Assembly (NCBI RefSeq): GCF_042854845.1
Contig: NZ_AP031498.1
Span: 186,001-250,000 of the forward strand
Reading direction: 5' to 3'
From: Maricurvus nonylphenolicus
Lineage (GTDB): Bacteria > Pseudomonadota > Gammaproteobacteria > Pseudomonadales > Cellvibrionaceae
Length of the DNA: 64,000 nt
Below are positions 9,900-18,565 of this stretch, piece by piece (position 1 is the first letter of the stretch; each line of letters opens with the position of its first letter). The notes beneath the pieces were generated by a model that was not told where the DNA came from, did not search any database, and saw only the letters and a program-made list of their open reading frames with translations. The position numbers and the translations under genes were made by a program.

Positions 9900-10033
9900 T
9901 CCACGTTTGATGCTTGAGCAGCTTCAAGCTTTAGGTAACAAACGGTAAGATAAGCGGTTGGTCCTATTGATCAATATAGGCCGGCCGTATTGTTATTCGT
10001 TTATCAGTTTAGACCAGTAGAGAATTCCAGTTC

Positions 10034-11461
10034 ATGCAGTTATCCATGCCTCGTTTTGATAAGTCCCAAGTGTTAGTGGTCGGTGATGTCATGCTTGATC
10101 GCTATTGGCATGGAGGAACCTCAAGAATTTCACCTGAAGCCCCTGTACCCGTGGTTAAGGTTGGCCAGGTGGAAGATCGTGCGGGTGGGGCTGGAAACGT
10201 GGCGTTAAACATTGCTGCTCTGGGTGCCGGGGCATCGATTATTAGTGTAGTTGGTGATGATGAGGCCGGCGAGGCGTTGGCGTCCCGTCTGGGGGCAGCG
10301 GGTATCCACACTGATTTTCAGATATCCAAGGATAAGCCCACGATCACCAAGCTGCGAGTGATCAGCCGTCATCAACAGTTGATTCGTATGGATTTCGAAG
10401 AGTCTTTTGCGGAGGCCGATAGTGCTGATTTTGCTGCTAAGGCCGAAAAACTGTTACCCATGATGGGGGCCGTGATCCTATCGGACTATGCCAAGGGCAG
10501 TTTACAAAATACTCAGGCCTTGATCGAAGCTGCCCATAAAGTCAACGTGCCGGTGCTGGTAGACCCTAAGGGAACCGACTTTACCCGCTATCGTGGTGCA
10601 ACCTTGTTAACCCCAAATTTGCATGAGTTTGAAGCCGTTGTAGGTTGCTGTGAGCACGAAAGTGATCTGGTGACCAAGGGTACCGAGCTGATGCTGGATC
10701 TCGATTTGGAAGCGTTGCTGGTAACTCGGGGTGAACATGGTATGACGCTGCTGCGCCCCAACCAGCCAGAACTGCACTTGCCGGCTCGTGCTCGTGAGGT
10801 ATTCGATGTCACCGGTGCTGGTGACACGGTAATTTCTGTTTTGGCCTCCGCTCTTGCCGCAGGTGAAGAGTTACCCAAAGCCGTTGCTCTGGCTAACCTT
10901 GCTGCCAGCATTGTCGTGGCCAAATTGGGTACCGCAACTATCAGTGGCCCGGAATTACGTCGCGCCATTCAGACCGAACAGGGTTCTGAGCGTGGTGTGA
11001 TGACTGAAGAGCAATTGTTGATTGCCTTGGAAGATGCACGAGCACATGGTGAAAAAGTTGTTTTCACCAATGGCTGTTTTGACATTATTCATGCCGGTCA
11101 TGTGGGGTATTTGGAAGATACTCGTGCGCTTGGAGATCGCTTGGTCGTCGCGATCAACAGTGATGCCTCGGTTAAGCGTTTGAAAGGTGAAGCTCGTCCT
11201 ATCAACCCTGTTGATAGACGCATGGCAGTATTGTCCGGTCTGGAATCCGTTGATTGGGTGGTGTCGTTTGAAGATGATACCCCTGAGCGTTTGCTGGAGT
11301 TGATCAAGCCGGAAGTACTGGTTAAAGGCGGCGATTATACGGAAGATCAGGTTGTGGGCTGGGAGATTGTTAAAGCCTATGGCGGAGAAGTGAAAGTGCT
11401 GAGCTTCTTTGATAATTGCTCAACCACGGCGATTGTCGAAAAAATTCGTGATCAGGATTAG
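10034..11461 (+). CDS. hldE: Bifunctional D-glycero-beta-D-manno-heptose 7-phosphate kinase / 1-phosphate adenylyltransferase
   Basis: A 475-residue fusion enzyme of ADP-heptose synthesis for the LPS inner core. The N-terminal PfkB/ribokinase domain (about 1-320) has the anion-hole motif DVTGAGD (258-264) with catalytic D264. The C-terminal cytidylyltransferase-like domain begins VVFTNGCFDIIHAGH, with the nucleotide-binding HAGH at 353-356. Length and domain order match HldE of enterobacteria and pseudomonads. It lies 134 bp downstream of msbA on the same strand and may have its own promoter. Confidence 0.96.
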   Translation: MQLSMPRFDKSQVLVVGDVMLDRYWHGGTSRISPEAPVPVVKVGQVEDRAGGAGNVALNIAALGAGASIISVVGDDEAGEALASRLGAAGIHTDFQISKDKPTITKLRVISRHQQLIRMDFEESFAEADSADFAAKAEKLLPMMGAVILSDYAKGSLQNTQALIEAAHKVNVPVLVDPKGTDFTRYRGATLLTPNLHEFEAVVGCCEHESDLVTKGTELMLDLDLEALLVTRGEHGMTLLRPNQPELHLPARAREVFDVTGAGDTVISVLASALAAGEELPKAVALANLAASIVVAKLGTATISGPELRRAIQTEQGSERGVMTEEQLLIALEDARAHGEKVVFTNGCFDIIHAGHVGYLEDTRALGDRLVVAINSDASVKRLKGEARPINPVDRRMAVLSGLESVDWVVSFEDDTPERLLELIKPEVLVKGGDYTEDQVVGWEIVKAYGGEVKVLSFFDNCSTTAIVEKIRDQD

Positions 11462-11533
11462 CTTCTTGCTAGGAGTACAAGCGGTTAGTCAAACAGCAAT
11501 CTTTTCTGCTTGGTTAGTATCTTTACATGTTAC

Positions 11534-12334
11534 TTAACTTAAGCGGCTCAAAGCAGAGATAGCATTATCAACATTGTTTTGTAAATGCTTTGGATTGATG
11601 GTGCCAACGATAGCACTGCTCACCCCCGGATGAGCAAAAATAAAATCCATACTGGCCTGAACCGGGTCGCTATTATCGCTATCAACGGCGATATGTCCAC
11701 TGGCCAAGGCCTTTTTCAATAACACGCCTTTATCGTTTTGCAGGCAGTAGTCAATCACCGGTTCTTCTTCCAGATGATTGAGGTTATAGGTCACCATCAC
11801 GCAGTCGGATTTCTCGGCGGCAAGCAGACCGCCCTCAACGGTTTTGGTCGACATGCCAAATCCTCGGATCAGACCTTCCTGCTTTAAATCAGCCAATACA
11901 TCGAGGATGCCGTAACGGTTGATAATATCGATATCGTTGCCATCGGAGTGCACCAGTAGTAAATCGATATGATCGGTATTTAAGTACAGCAGGCTGCGTT
12001 CAACACTAAAACGGGTATGTTCCGGTGTGAAGTCAAAGAAAGAATCGCCGTTGCGGAACTCTTCGCCCACCTTGGAACAGATAACCCAATCGTTGCGTTG
12101 ACCTTTTAGCAGGGTTCCCAGGCGCTCTTCGCTGTTGCCATAGGCGGGAGCTGTATCAATCAAATTAATGCCAAGGTCTTTGGCCTGAGAGATTAAGCTG
12201 GCGGCGGCTTTATCGTCGGGAATGGTAAAACTGGACGGGTATTTTACTCCCTGATCACGGCCTAATTTAACCGTGCCCAGGCCTAGGGCGCTAACGTTGA
12301 TGCCGGTTTGTCCAATGGGATTTTGTTTTAGCAT
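11534..12334 (-). CDS. Aldo/keto reductase
   Basis: A 266-residue TIM-barrel oxidoreductase. The start NPIGQTGINVSALGLGTVKL and NLIDTAPAYGNSEERLG supply the catalytic Asp and Tyr. The Lys in VICSKVG and the His in LLVHSDG complete the usual tetrad. The C-terminal SSAIVGTINPKHLQNN is the NADPH-binding end. It overlaps the upstream FAD oxidoreductase by 7 bp, so the two are probably translated together and may act on the same metabolite. The substrate is unknown. Confidence 0.88.
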   Translation of the reverse strand: MLKQNPIGQTGINVSALGLGTVKLGRDQGVKYPSSFTIPDDKAAASLISQAKDLGINLIDTAPAYGNSEERLGTLLKGQRNDWVICSKVGEEFRNGDSFFDFTPEHTRFSVERSLLYLNTDHIDLLLVHSDGNDIDIINRYGILDVLADLKQEGLIRGFGMSTKTVEGGLLAAEKSDCVMVTYNLNHLEEEPVIDYCLQNDKGVLLKKALASGHIAVDSDNSDPVQASMDFIFAHPGVSSAIVGTINPKHLQNNVDNAISALSRLS

Positions 12335-13569
12335 GTAGACATCTCGCTAGCGGGCTGAGGGCTGGTAGCAAAAGCTTGCTGCCAGGGGGGTGGGGCCAGA
12401 GGCGGTTGTTCTCCCAATGCTGAACTTACACTTTGTACGCCTGAAGGGCTGATGTGTTTGGCTTCCAGCTCGGTCAGAATATGGTTGGCCAGCAGTGGTG
12501 CCAAGGTCAGTTTAGTCGGCCAGGCAGCACTGAGATTTAGACAATCTTTAGCATTGCTATAGGTGATGCTATCGGGTCGTTTACCGCCAGGTTGGGCAAG
12601 TTCGGCGCGATCAACGGGCAGGGTTTGCCATTGTGCATCGCTTAAATCGAGCCAGGGCATTAACTGTTGCAGTTCGTGCTTGGCGTCGGCTATTAATTGT
12701 TCAGATGATTTGCCAACACCTTCTTCAGCCAGGGTACCGCCCAGATACCAGACTTGTGATCCGTCACTCATGGGGTGGCTGGAAATGGTTAAACGAGGCG
12801 TTTCCTGTATAGAGGTAACACAGTGGCCAAAAAAAGCGTGCGGATTATGGTGCTTAACCATCACTTGCTGCAGCGGGCGCAGCTGCATTTTGGGCGTATC
12901 GAGCTGTAGCTGCTGCAAAATATCGCCATTGCCTTTGCCCGCAGTCAGTACAAACTGCTTGGCATATACCTGGTGTTGATCATTGATGGCCAAAGAGACC
13001 TGGCCATCAGCATCTTTTTGCCACTGAGCCTGCTGAGTCTCCAGCTTGAAAATACGGCCTTGAGCATTGTCGACCAGTGCGGCAACCACACTGGGCACAT
13101 CCATCACCACGTCCAGCAGTTGATAAAGCCCACCACCAAACTCAGGGGTTTGAAAGATAGGCGGGCGCTGACTGCGTGAAACTTTGCTGATACGACCACG
13201 TAACGACAGGCTTGCGCCAAACGTTAGCAATCGCGACCACCAGCTATCGGTAGACCACATATAAAAGTGATCAGACAGCACCTTGGCTTTGCGCAAATCT
13301 ACATCGCCTTCACCGTTCAGGCAGCGACGCCAGTAGCCCGGCATATCGGCAATGGTTTCCGATGCCTCGGTGCGTTTGCCTTGCAAGGCGTACTTTACAC
13401 CGCCATGGATCATGCCCTGTGAGGCAACGGTTTGATAACCGCCCAGGGCTTCGGCTTCAAACAGGCAGGCGTTATAGCCTTCGTTCAACAGGCGATTCAA
13501 CAGCCATAGCCCGGCAATACCGCCGCCAATGACAGCAACATCCAGCTGGGTGTTCGAGGTTGAATTCAT
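12328..13569 (-). CDS. FAD-dependent oxidoreductase (DAO family)
   Basis: A 413-residue flavoprotein with an N-terminal dinucleotide motif (VAVIGGGIAGLWLLNRL, ending in the acidic E of LFEAE), followed by VASQGMIHGG, which resembles the re-face FAD contacts of glycine/glycerol-3-phosphate-type oxidases. A second FAD contact is at FVLTAGKGNG. The C-terminus is Pro/Ser-rich and has no family signature. It is cotranscribed with an aldo/keto reductase on the minus strand between hldE and waaA. No substrate can be assigned. A DAO-superfamily dehydrogenase is the safest call. Confidence 0.8.
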   Translation of the reverse strand: MNSTSNTQLDVAVIGGGIAGLWLLNRLLNEGYNACLFEAEALGGYQTVASQGMIHGGVKYALQGKRTEASETIADMPGYWRRCLNGEGDVDLRKAKVLSDHFYMWSTDSWWSRLLTFGASLSLRGRISKVSRSQRPPIFQTPEFGGGLYQLLDVVMDVPSVVAALVDNAQGRIFKLETQQAQWQKDADGQVSLAINDQHQVYAKQFVLTAGKGNGDILQQLQLDTPKMQLRPLQQVMVKHHNPHAFFGHCVTSIQETPRLTISSHPMSDGSQVWYLGGTLAEEGVGKSSEQLIADAKHELQQLMPWLDLSDAQWQTLPVDRAELAQPGGKRPDSITYSNAKDCLNLSAAWPTKLTLAPLLANHILTELEAKHISPSGVQSVSSALGEQPPLAPPPWQQAFATSPQPASEMSTC

Positions 13570-13725
13570 ACAAGGCCTGGTGAGGTAGATAACAATTAAG
13601 ACGGTTATTTTACATGAATGGGCCTTGGCTTGTCTTTTTGCATAAAAGCTTTGCCTGCAAGCCTCCGGGTCTCTATCCTTGCAGCCATCTCCAAAGCTAT
13701 TCCTGACTGAAGACAGACAAGTACC

Positions 13726-14994
13726 GTGCGTTACCTTTATACCGCCTTTTTTTATCTGATCACGCCGTTTATTTTATTGCGCCTGTTATGGCGCTCACGG
13801 CTGGCCCCGGCCTACGCCAAGCGCTGGCAGGAGCGATTTGGCTTTTTTGGCCATGTGCGTGCGCAAGACAGTATCTGGGTGCATGCGGTATCGGTGGGGG
13901 AAACCCTGGCCGCACTGCCAATGATCAAATCATTGATGCAGCGCTACCCGGATACCCCCATTGTTGTGACGACTACCACGCCGACGGGCTCAGAAAGGGT
14001 GAAGGCTGCGCTGGGTGACAGCGTACTGCATGTCTATGCGCCCTATGATATGCCCGGTTGTGTGGGGCGTTTCCTGAATCGGGTGCAACCAAAACTCGCC
14101 ATAATTATGGAAACCGAGTTGTGGCCCAATACGGTGGCGGCCTGCCATCGACGGGGTATTCCTGTTGTCTTGGCCAATGCGCGCCTGTCTGCCAAGTCAG
14201 CCAAGGGTTACCAGCGCTTTAGTGCCCTGGCCGCACCCATGTTGTCCCAGTTATCCGTGGTAGGTGCTCAGCATCATGATGATGCTCAGCGCTTCTATGA
14301 TTTGGGCTTGAGTCAGCAGCAGTGTCAGGTAACCGGCAGTATCAAGTTTGATATCACCCTGGGGGAAGAGTTGCGTTCGGCTGCGCAGGACTTGCATAAC
14401 GACTGGGCCGATTGCAGCGGACGTCCTATCCTGCTCGCGGCGAGTACCCATTTAGGTGAAGATGAAAAAGTCCTGCAGGGGTTTCATCGCATTCTTGAAC
14501 AGCAGCCGACCACATTGTTGGTATTGGTGCCGCGTCATCCGGAGCGCTTTGATAAGGTCGCCGATTTGTGTCGTCAGCAGTTCACCATACAGCGTCGTAG
14601 TGAAGGTGGCCGTATAGAGGGGGGCACACAAGTCTTGGTAGGCGATACCATGGGCGAGATGATGACCTTCTTCGGTGCCTGTGATATGGCCTTTATGGGC
14701 GGTAGCTGGATCGAGTCCGGTGGTCACAATATGATTGAGCCGGCGGCCTGGGGTAAGCCTGTCTTTACAGGCCCCAGCCTGTTTAATTTTGCCGAAGTCT
14801 CTCGCCTGTTAATCGAAGCTGAGGGCATGGGGGTGGTCGATACGCCGGAAGCTCTGGCCAGTGAGGTTTGTCGATTGATTGAAAATCCCGACCAGGCCAA
14901 GGCAATGGGCGAGAATGCCCTGGCGGTGGCAGATGCCAATCGTGGCGCTTTGGATCGCCTGCTGGCTATTATCGATCAGCAGTTTAATCGCTAA
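13726..14994 (+). CDS. waaA: 3-deoxy-D-manno-octulosonic acid (Kdo) transferase
   Basis: A 422-residue GT30 enzyme that adds Kdo to lipid IVA at the inner membrane. An N-terminal membrane anchor (YTAFFYLITPFILLRLLW) is followed by WVHAVSVGE, METELWPN and LANARLSAKSAKGY, all diagnostic of WaaA. The C-terminal half has GGSWIESGGHNMIEPAAWGK, the conserved Kdo-transferase donor site. The start is GTG at 13726. Length is normal (420-430). It ends just before a bidirectional terminator shared with tolC. Confidence 0.95.
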   Translation: MRYLYTAFFYLITPFILLRLLWRSRLAPAYAKRWQERFGFFGHVRAQDSIWVHAVSVGETLAALPMIKSLMQRYPDTPIVVTTTTPTGSERVKAALGDSVLHVYAPYDMPGCVGRFLNRVQPKLAIIMETELWPNTVAACHRRGIPVVLANARLSAKSAKGYQRFSALAAPMLSQLSVVGAQHHDDAQRFYDLGLSQQQCQVTGSIKFDITLGEELRSAAQDLHNDWADCSGRPILLAASTHLGEDEKVLQGFHRILEQQPTTLLVLVPRHPERFDKVADLCRQQFTIQRRSEGGRIEGGTQVLVGDTMGEMMTFFGACDMAFMGGSWIESGGHNMIEPAAWGKPVFTGPSLFNFAEVSRLLIEAEGMGVVDTPEALASEVCRLIENPDQAKAMGENALAVADANRGALDRLLAIIDQQFNR

Positions 14995-15008
14995 ACGCCA
15001 GGCAATAA

Positions 15009-15045
15009 AAAAGGGTAAAGCACCGGCTTTACCCTTTTCCTTTCC
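15009..15045. terminator. Bidirectional terminator between waaA and tolC
   Basis: A 13-bp perfect stem (15009-15021 with 15026-15038) closes a 4-base ACCG loop. It is flanked by A-rich sequence on one side and T-rich on the other, so it can terminate both the plus-strand waaA and the minus-strand tolC. Confidence 0.9.
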
Positions 15046-15080
15046 GATATTTAGATTCGATATTCAAATAGTCGCGGGGC

Positions 15081-16481
15081 TTACTTCTCAAACTGTTCGC
15101 GCGATACCTGCTTACTTTCATCCAACCACTGGTTGAGTTTCAGAATATCCTCAGGGGTCAGGTTGCCGGCCACTTCTTTTAAGCGCAGCATATTGAGGAT
15201 GTACTCGTAGCGGGAGGTATCGTAATTGCGCTGGGCCTGGTACAGGCTACGCTGCGCTACCAGTACGTCTACCAGGTTACGGGTACCAACCTCATAACCC
15301 GCCTGGGTCGCTTCCAGGGCGCTTTGGTTAGATACGGTGGCCTGTTTACGGGCTTTTACCTGAGCTACATCGGTCACAACCGACAGGTGCAAGGATCGTG
15401 CAGCCTGAATGGTGTCCCGCTGGGCCTGGTTATAGAGCTCCTGGTTTTGCATATATTCTTCGTGGGCCTGGCGGCGCTCACCGGAGGTACGCAGACCGCT
15501 GAAGATAGGCACATCGAGTTGAATGGCTATGGTTTTGTTATCGTCAGTGCGGCTGTCGGCAGGAAAGGTTACACCGGCCGAGGTAAAGTCTGTATTAGAG
15601 TCTTCTCTATCGGTATACGAGTAGCTTCCGGTCAGGGTAGGAAGGTGGGCAGAAGTTTTCGCACGTGCATTCTGGCGCGAGGCTTCAGAATTAAATTTCG
15701 CAACCTTGAGGTTGTAGTTATTCTTGACCGCAAAGTCGACCCACTCATGACGGGCCAGAGGTTCAGGCTTGGTAACCGGGAAGGTTTCTACCAGAGGCGC
15801 TACGGTGTCAGAAGACTTACCGGTCAGCACTTCCAGTTGCTCGAAGGCAATACCCAGATTACCGCGAGCCTCAAGTGTTGTGGCAACAGCCGTGTCATAA
15901 GCTGCTTGGGCTTCATGGACATCAGTAATTGCAGTCAGGCCAACTTCAAAACGCTGACGGGTCTGCTCCAGTTGGTGTGAGAGGGCATTTTCTTCCGCCA
16001 TAGCGGTTTCCAGGTTATCAACACCACTCAGCACATTAAAGTAGGCTTCGGAGACGCGGATAATTAATGACTGTTGGTCGGCACTAAATTGAGCCGTTGC
16101 AACATCACTAAGTGATTGGCCCTGTTTATAGCCAAACCAGGCGGCCATATTGAATAGGGGTTGGGTCAATGACACCGAATAGCTTTCGGTGTCATTCTCT
16201 ATGTTACTGGTTCTGTTACCTGGAGTAGGGGTGGTTGAAAAACCCGTAGAATCATATTCCGTCTCTGAATAGCGGGCGGTTGCAGTGACCTGCGGCAACA
16301 ACGCCGAACGCCCAATCACCTTGGCTTCCAGTCCCGCACGGTAACGCGCTTCATCGGCCTTTAACTGGTGGTCGTTTTCCAGTGCTAACAAATAGGTTTC
16401 GTGAAGTGTATCGGCCTGCGTACAAGCAGTAGCCAGACTGATGGCTGCTGCCAGCCCCCAAGTGAAGGATTTCTTCATCAT
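15081..16481 (-). CDS. tolC: TolC-family outer-membrane channel
   Basis: A 466-residue outer-membrane efflux protein with a cleavable signal peptide (cleavage likely after ACTQA or nearby). Two OEP repeats alternate long helices with short strands. GTRNLVDVLVAQRSLYQAQRN in the second half and the matching VGLTAITDVHEAQAAYD in the first are the repeat landmarks of TolC. It is divergent from a membrane-fusion/RND operon that lacks its own channel, so it probably supplies the exit duct for that pump and others. Naming it tolC relies on length and repeat motifs. Confidence 0.9.
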   Translation of the reverse strand: MMKKSFTWGLAAAISLATACTQADTLHETYLLALENDHQLKADEARYRAGLEAKVIGRSALLPQVTATARYSETEYDSTGFSTTPTPGNRTSNIENDTESYSVSLTQPLFNMAAWFGYKQGQSLSDVATAQFSADQQSLIIRVSEAYFNVLSGVDNLETAMAEENALSHQLEQTRQRFEVGLTAITDVHEAQAAYDTAVATTLEARGNLGIAFEQLEVLTGKSSDTVAPLVETFPVTKPEPLARHEWVDFAVKNNYNLKVAKFNSEASRQNARAKTSAHLPTLTGSYSYTDREDSNTDFTSAGVTFPADSRTDDNKTIAIQLDVPIFSGLRTSGERRQAHEEYMQNQELYNQAQRDTIQAARSLHLSVVTDVAQVKARKQATVSNQSALEATQAGYEVGTRNLVDVLVAQRSLYQAQRNYDTSRYEYILNMLRLKEVAGNLTPEDILKLNQWLDESKQVSREQFEK

Positions 16482-16789
16482 ATTGATTCCCGTCGGCGAT
16501 TGAGTCGCGCGTTATCGTTTGGCGTCCTAATAATGATGCGAGTGTAGCCTGTCAGTGCCGGTGCGTCGACTCCGGGCTCGGTGAAAGGCCATGTAAAAAA
16601 GAGTAAATATAAAGTTGGTTAAAAAATGCTCGTTATAGGTGAGGGCTGGCGTGGCAATCCTTATTTGTTGATCGGGCTCAAGTCATCCCTCGACGCCAGC
16701 GGCATTTAGTTTGCCTTTATCGGATCTGGGTGTAGGCTAGAGATAGGATATCTGTCGTTGGAAGAAACTCTAGGGTTAGGAGAAACACT
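16482..16789. other. Divergent intergenic region tolC / DUF4136 lipoprotein gene
   Basis: These 308 bp lie between tolC (minus) and the lipoprotein-RND run (plus). They should contain promoters for both. A possible -35-like TTGCCT near 16711 followed by TAGGCT 16 bp later is the best sigma-70 resemblance I see for the plus strand. I see no clear operator dyad and no coding frame with family character. Confidence 0.35.
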
Positions 16790-17362
16790 ATGCGGTCATC
16801 GAAATCGCCTTTGCTTGTTCTTGTCGCGTCTCTGGTCTGGCTCACAGGCTGCTCTCTTGTTGAATCAAACTATGTCAGCACTCCCGGTGTCGATGTCAGT
16901 CAGTATGAAACCTACAGCTGGGTCACCGAACCTCTGGCGGCGGAGGATTCCGGTATCTACCGCTTTGACAACAGTATGCGCAATGCCTTGTCTGCCGAGT
17001 TGGCAGTCAAAGGTTACCGCTGGGTAGAAAGCGGTGGCGATATGCTGTTGGACTTCCGCCTGGGGCTGCGGCCTGAAGAGGTGGAGCGAGGCTCTTCGGT
17101 ACCGCCGCAGGGGGTGGAGTTTGACCGCAGCGGTAATACTAATGTGGATCTAAACCCCACCATGGATGTCAGTGCCGAAGTGGTTAATTACACCCGTGGT
17201 GAAATTGTGGTGACCTTCTATTCCCCGGATCAGCAGCAGCGGTATTGGGAAGGCAGTGTTTCGCAGGTTACCGAGCAGCAAGCGGGCGATAGTGTCGAAG
17301 TGAGGGAAGAAAATATTCCCGGTTATGTATCGCGCATTTTGAACAAGTTCCCCAAACGTTAA
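16790..17362 (+). CDS. DUF4136 lipoprotein
   Basis: A 190-residue predicted lipoprotein. A basic N-terminus and hydrophobic core end in the lipobox LTGC (lipidated Cys near residue 21). The rest matches the DUF4136 pattern of small envelope proteins: a Y-x-T-Y-x-W start (YETYSWV), RFDNSMRNALSAELAVKGY in the middle and YWEGSV near the end. It is the first gene of a run with an RND pump and lies 84 bp before the adaptor start. Function is unknown. A second copy of the family lies at 43774, and the lipoprotein at 21646 may be a diverged third. Confidence 0.8.
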   Translation: MRSSKSPLLVLVASLVWLTGCSLVESNYVSTPGVDVSQYETYSWVTEPLAAEDSGIYRFDNSMRNALSAELAVKGYRWVESGGDMLLDFRLGLRPEEVERGSSVPPQGVEFDRSGNTNVDLNPTMDVSAEVVNYTRGEIVVTFYSPDQQQRYWEGSVSQVTEQQAGDSVEVREENIPGYVSRILNKFPKR

Positions 17363-17446
17363 TCTCATTAAACTCAGAGCATGCTCACTTGGTGCAGTAA
17401 ACGCCTCGTGAGCATGAACTATTTGGTTCACGGAAAGGAGTCGGTT

Positions 17447-18562
17447 ATGAACTGCAGGTTTAAATCAACTCAGTCAGTGTCAACGGTAAGATCAATATGC
17501 ATTGTGGCCATGTGCAGTATCTGGCTGTGGGGGTGTGGCGCCGACGAGGTAGTTCAAGAGGCTGAGGTCCGGCCTGTGAAAAGCATCCTCGTTGGCGGTG
17601 CGGGCGATGAACTGGAGCGCACCTTCCCAGGCAAAATCAGAGCAGCAGAAAAAGTCGAACTGGCCTTTCAGGTTTCTGGGCAGTTGATAAAGCTAAATGT
17701 GCGCAACGGCCAGGAAGTGAAAAAAAATGAAGTGCTGGCGCAATTAGATAGCCGCGATTTCGCCAGTAATCTCAAGGCTGCAAAAGCTGAATTTAATCGA
17801 GCTCAGGCTGAGTTTAAACGCATGGGTGAGCTGGTAGAGCGTCAACTGGTATCGCGTTCAGAGTTCGACCAGAAAAAGGCCCGTCGCGATATTGCCGAGG
17901 CAGATGCGGAGCGAGCACAAAAAGCCCTAAACGATACCTATCTGCGAGCGCCTTTTGCCGGTGAAATTGCCATCACCCATGTGGATAACTTTCAGGATGT
18001 AAATGCCAAGCAACCGATTGTCAGCTTGCAGGATCCTAGTAATCTGGAAGTAATTATCAATATTCCGGAAAACTCCATATTACGCACCACGGGAAGCCCA
18101 GACGAGAGCCCCGATATTAATCCCAGAGCACGTTTTGATGCGCTACCCGAAAAGCTTTTCTCACTGAATCTTAAAGAGTTCGCAACACAGGCAGATCCCA
18201 ATACACAAACCTTTGAAGTTGTATTGGTGATGGATAAGCCCGAGGAGCTCAATGTTTTGCCGGGTATGAGTGTCTCGGTCATGGCCAGCCTGCCGACCCG
18301 TGAGCAGAGCAGTGGTTTGACGGTTATTCCGGCGACGTCCCTCTTCGCTGACCGTGAAGGTGGTAATGATCAGTTTGTCTGGATAGTTAATGAAACCGAT
18401 ATGACGGTGGTTCGGCGTGCAGTAAAAATCGGCGCCTTGCGAGGTGGCTCGGTTGAGGTGCTCGATGGCATTAGTAATGGAGAGCGCATTGTCACCGCCG
18501 GCGTGCATTATCTGGAAGAGGGTCAGCAGGTCTCCTTGTTGCAAAAACGCCATGGGGGTTAA
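17447..18562 (+). CDS. RND efflux periplasmic adaptor (membrane fusion protein)
   Basis: A 371-residue adaptor linking an inner-membrane RND pump to a TolC-type channel. The frame is open from 17381, but AAAGGAG six bases before the ATG at 17447 marks the start. The product then has a lipoprotein-type signal ending LWGCG. Landmarks include VELAFQVSGQLIKLNVRNGQ (first half of the lipoyl domain), a coiled-coil hairpin around SNLKAAKAEFNRAQAEFKR, and TYLRAPFAGEIA (second lipoyl half). The barrel and membrane-proximal domains follow. It ends 3 bp before the RND gene. Substrate is unknown. Confidence 0.92.
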   Translation: MNCRFKSTQSVSTVRSICIVAMCSIWLWGCGADEVVQEAEVRPVKSILVGGAGDELERTFPGKIRAAEKVELAFQVSGQLIKLNVRNGQEVKKNEVLAQLDSRDFASNLKAAKAEFNRAQAEFKRMGELVERQLVSRSEFDQKKARRDIAEADAERAQKALNDTYLRAPFAGEIAITHVDNFQDVNAKQPIVSLQDPSNLEVIINIPENSILRTTGSPDESPDINPRARFDALPEKLFSLNLKEFATQADPNTQTFEVVLVMDKPEELNVLPGMSVSVMASLPTREQSSGLTVIPATSLFADREGGNDQFVWIVNETDMTVVRRAVKIGALRGGSVEVLDGISNGERIVTAGVHYLEEGQQVSLLQKRHGG

Positions 18563-18565
18563 TGC

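Noticed and set aside
15324..15980. A 218-codon frame on the plus strand inside tolC
   Set aside because: It lies wholly within a typical TolC coding sequence on the other strand and carries no recognisable motif.
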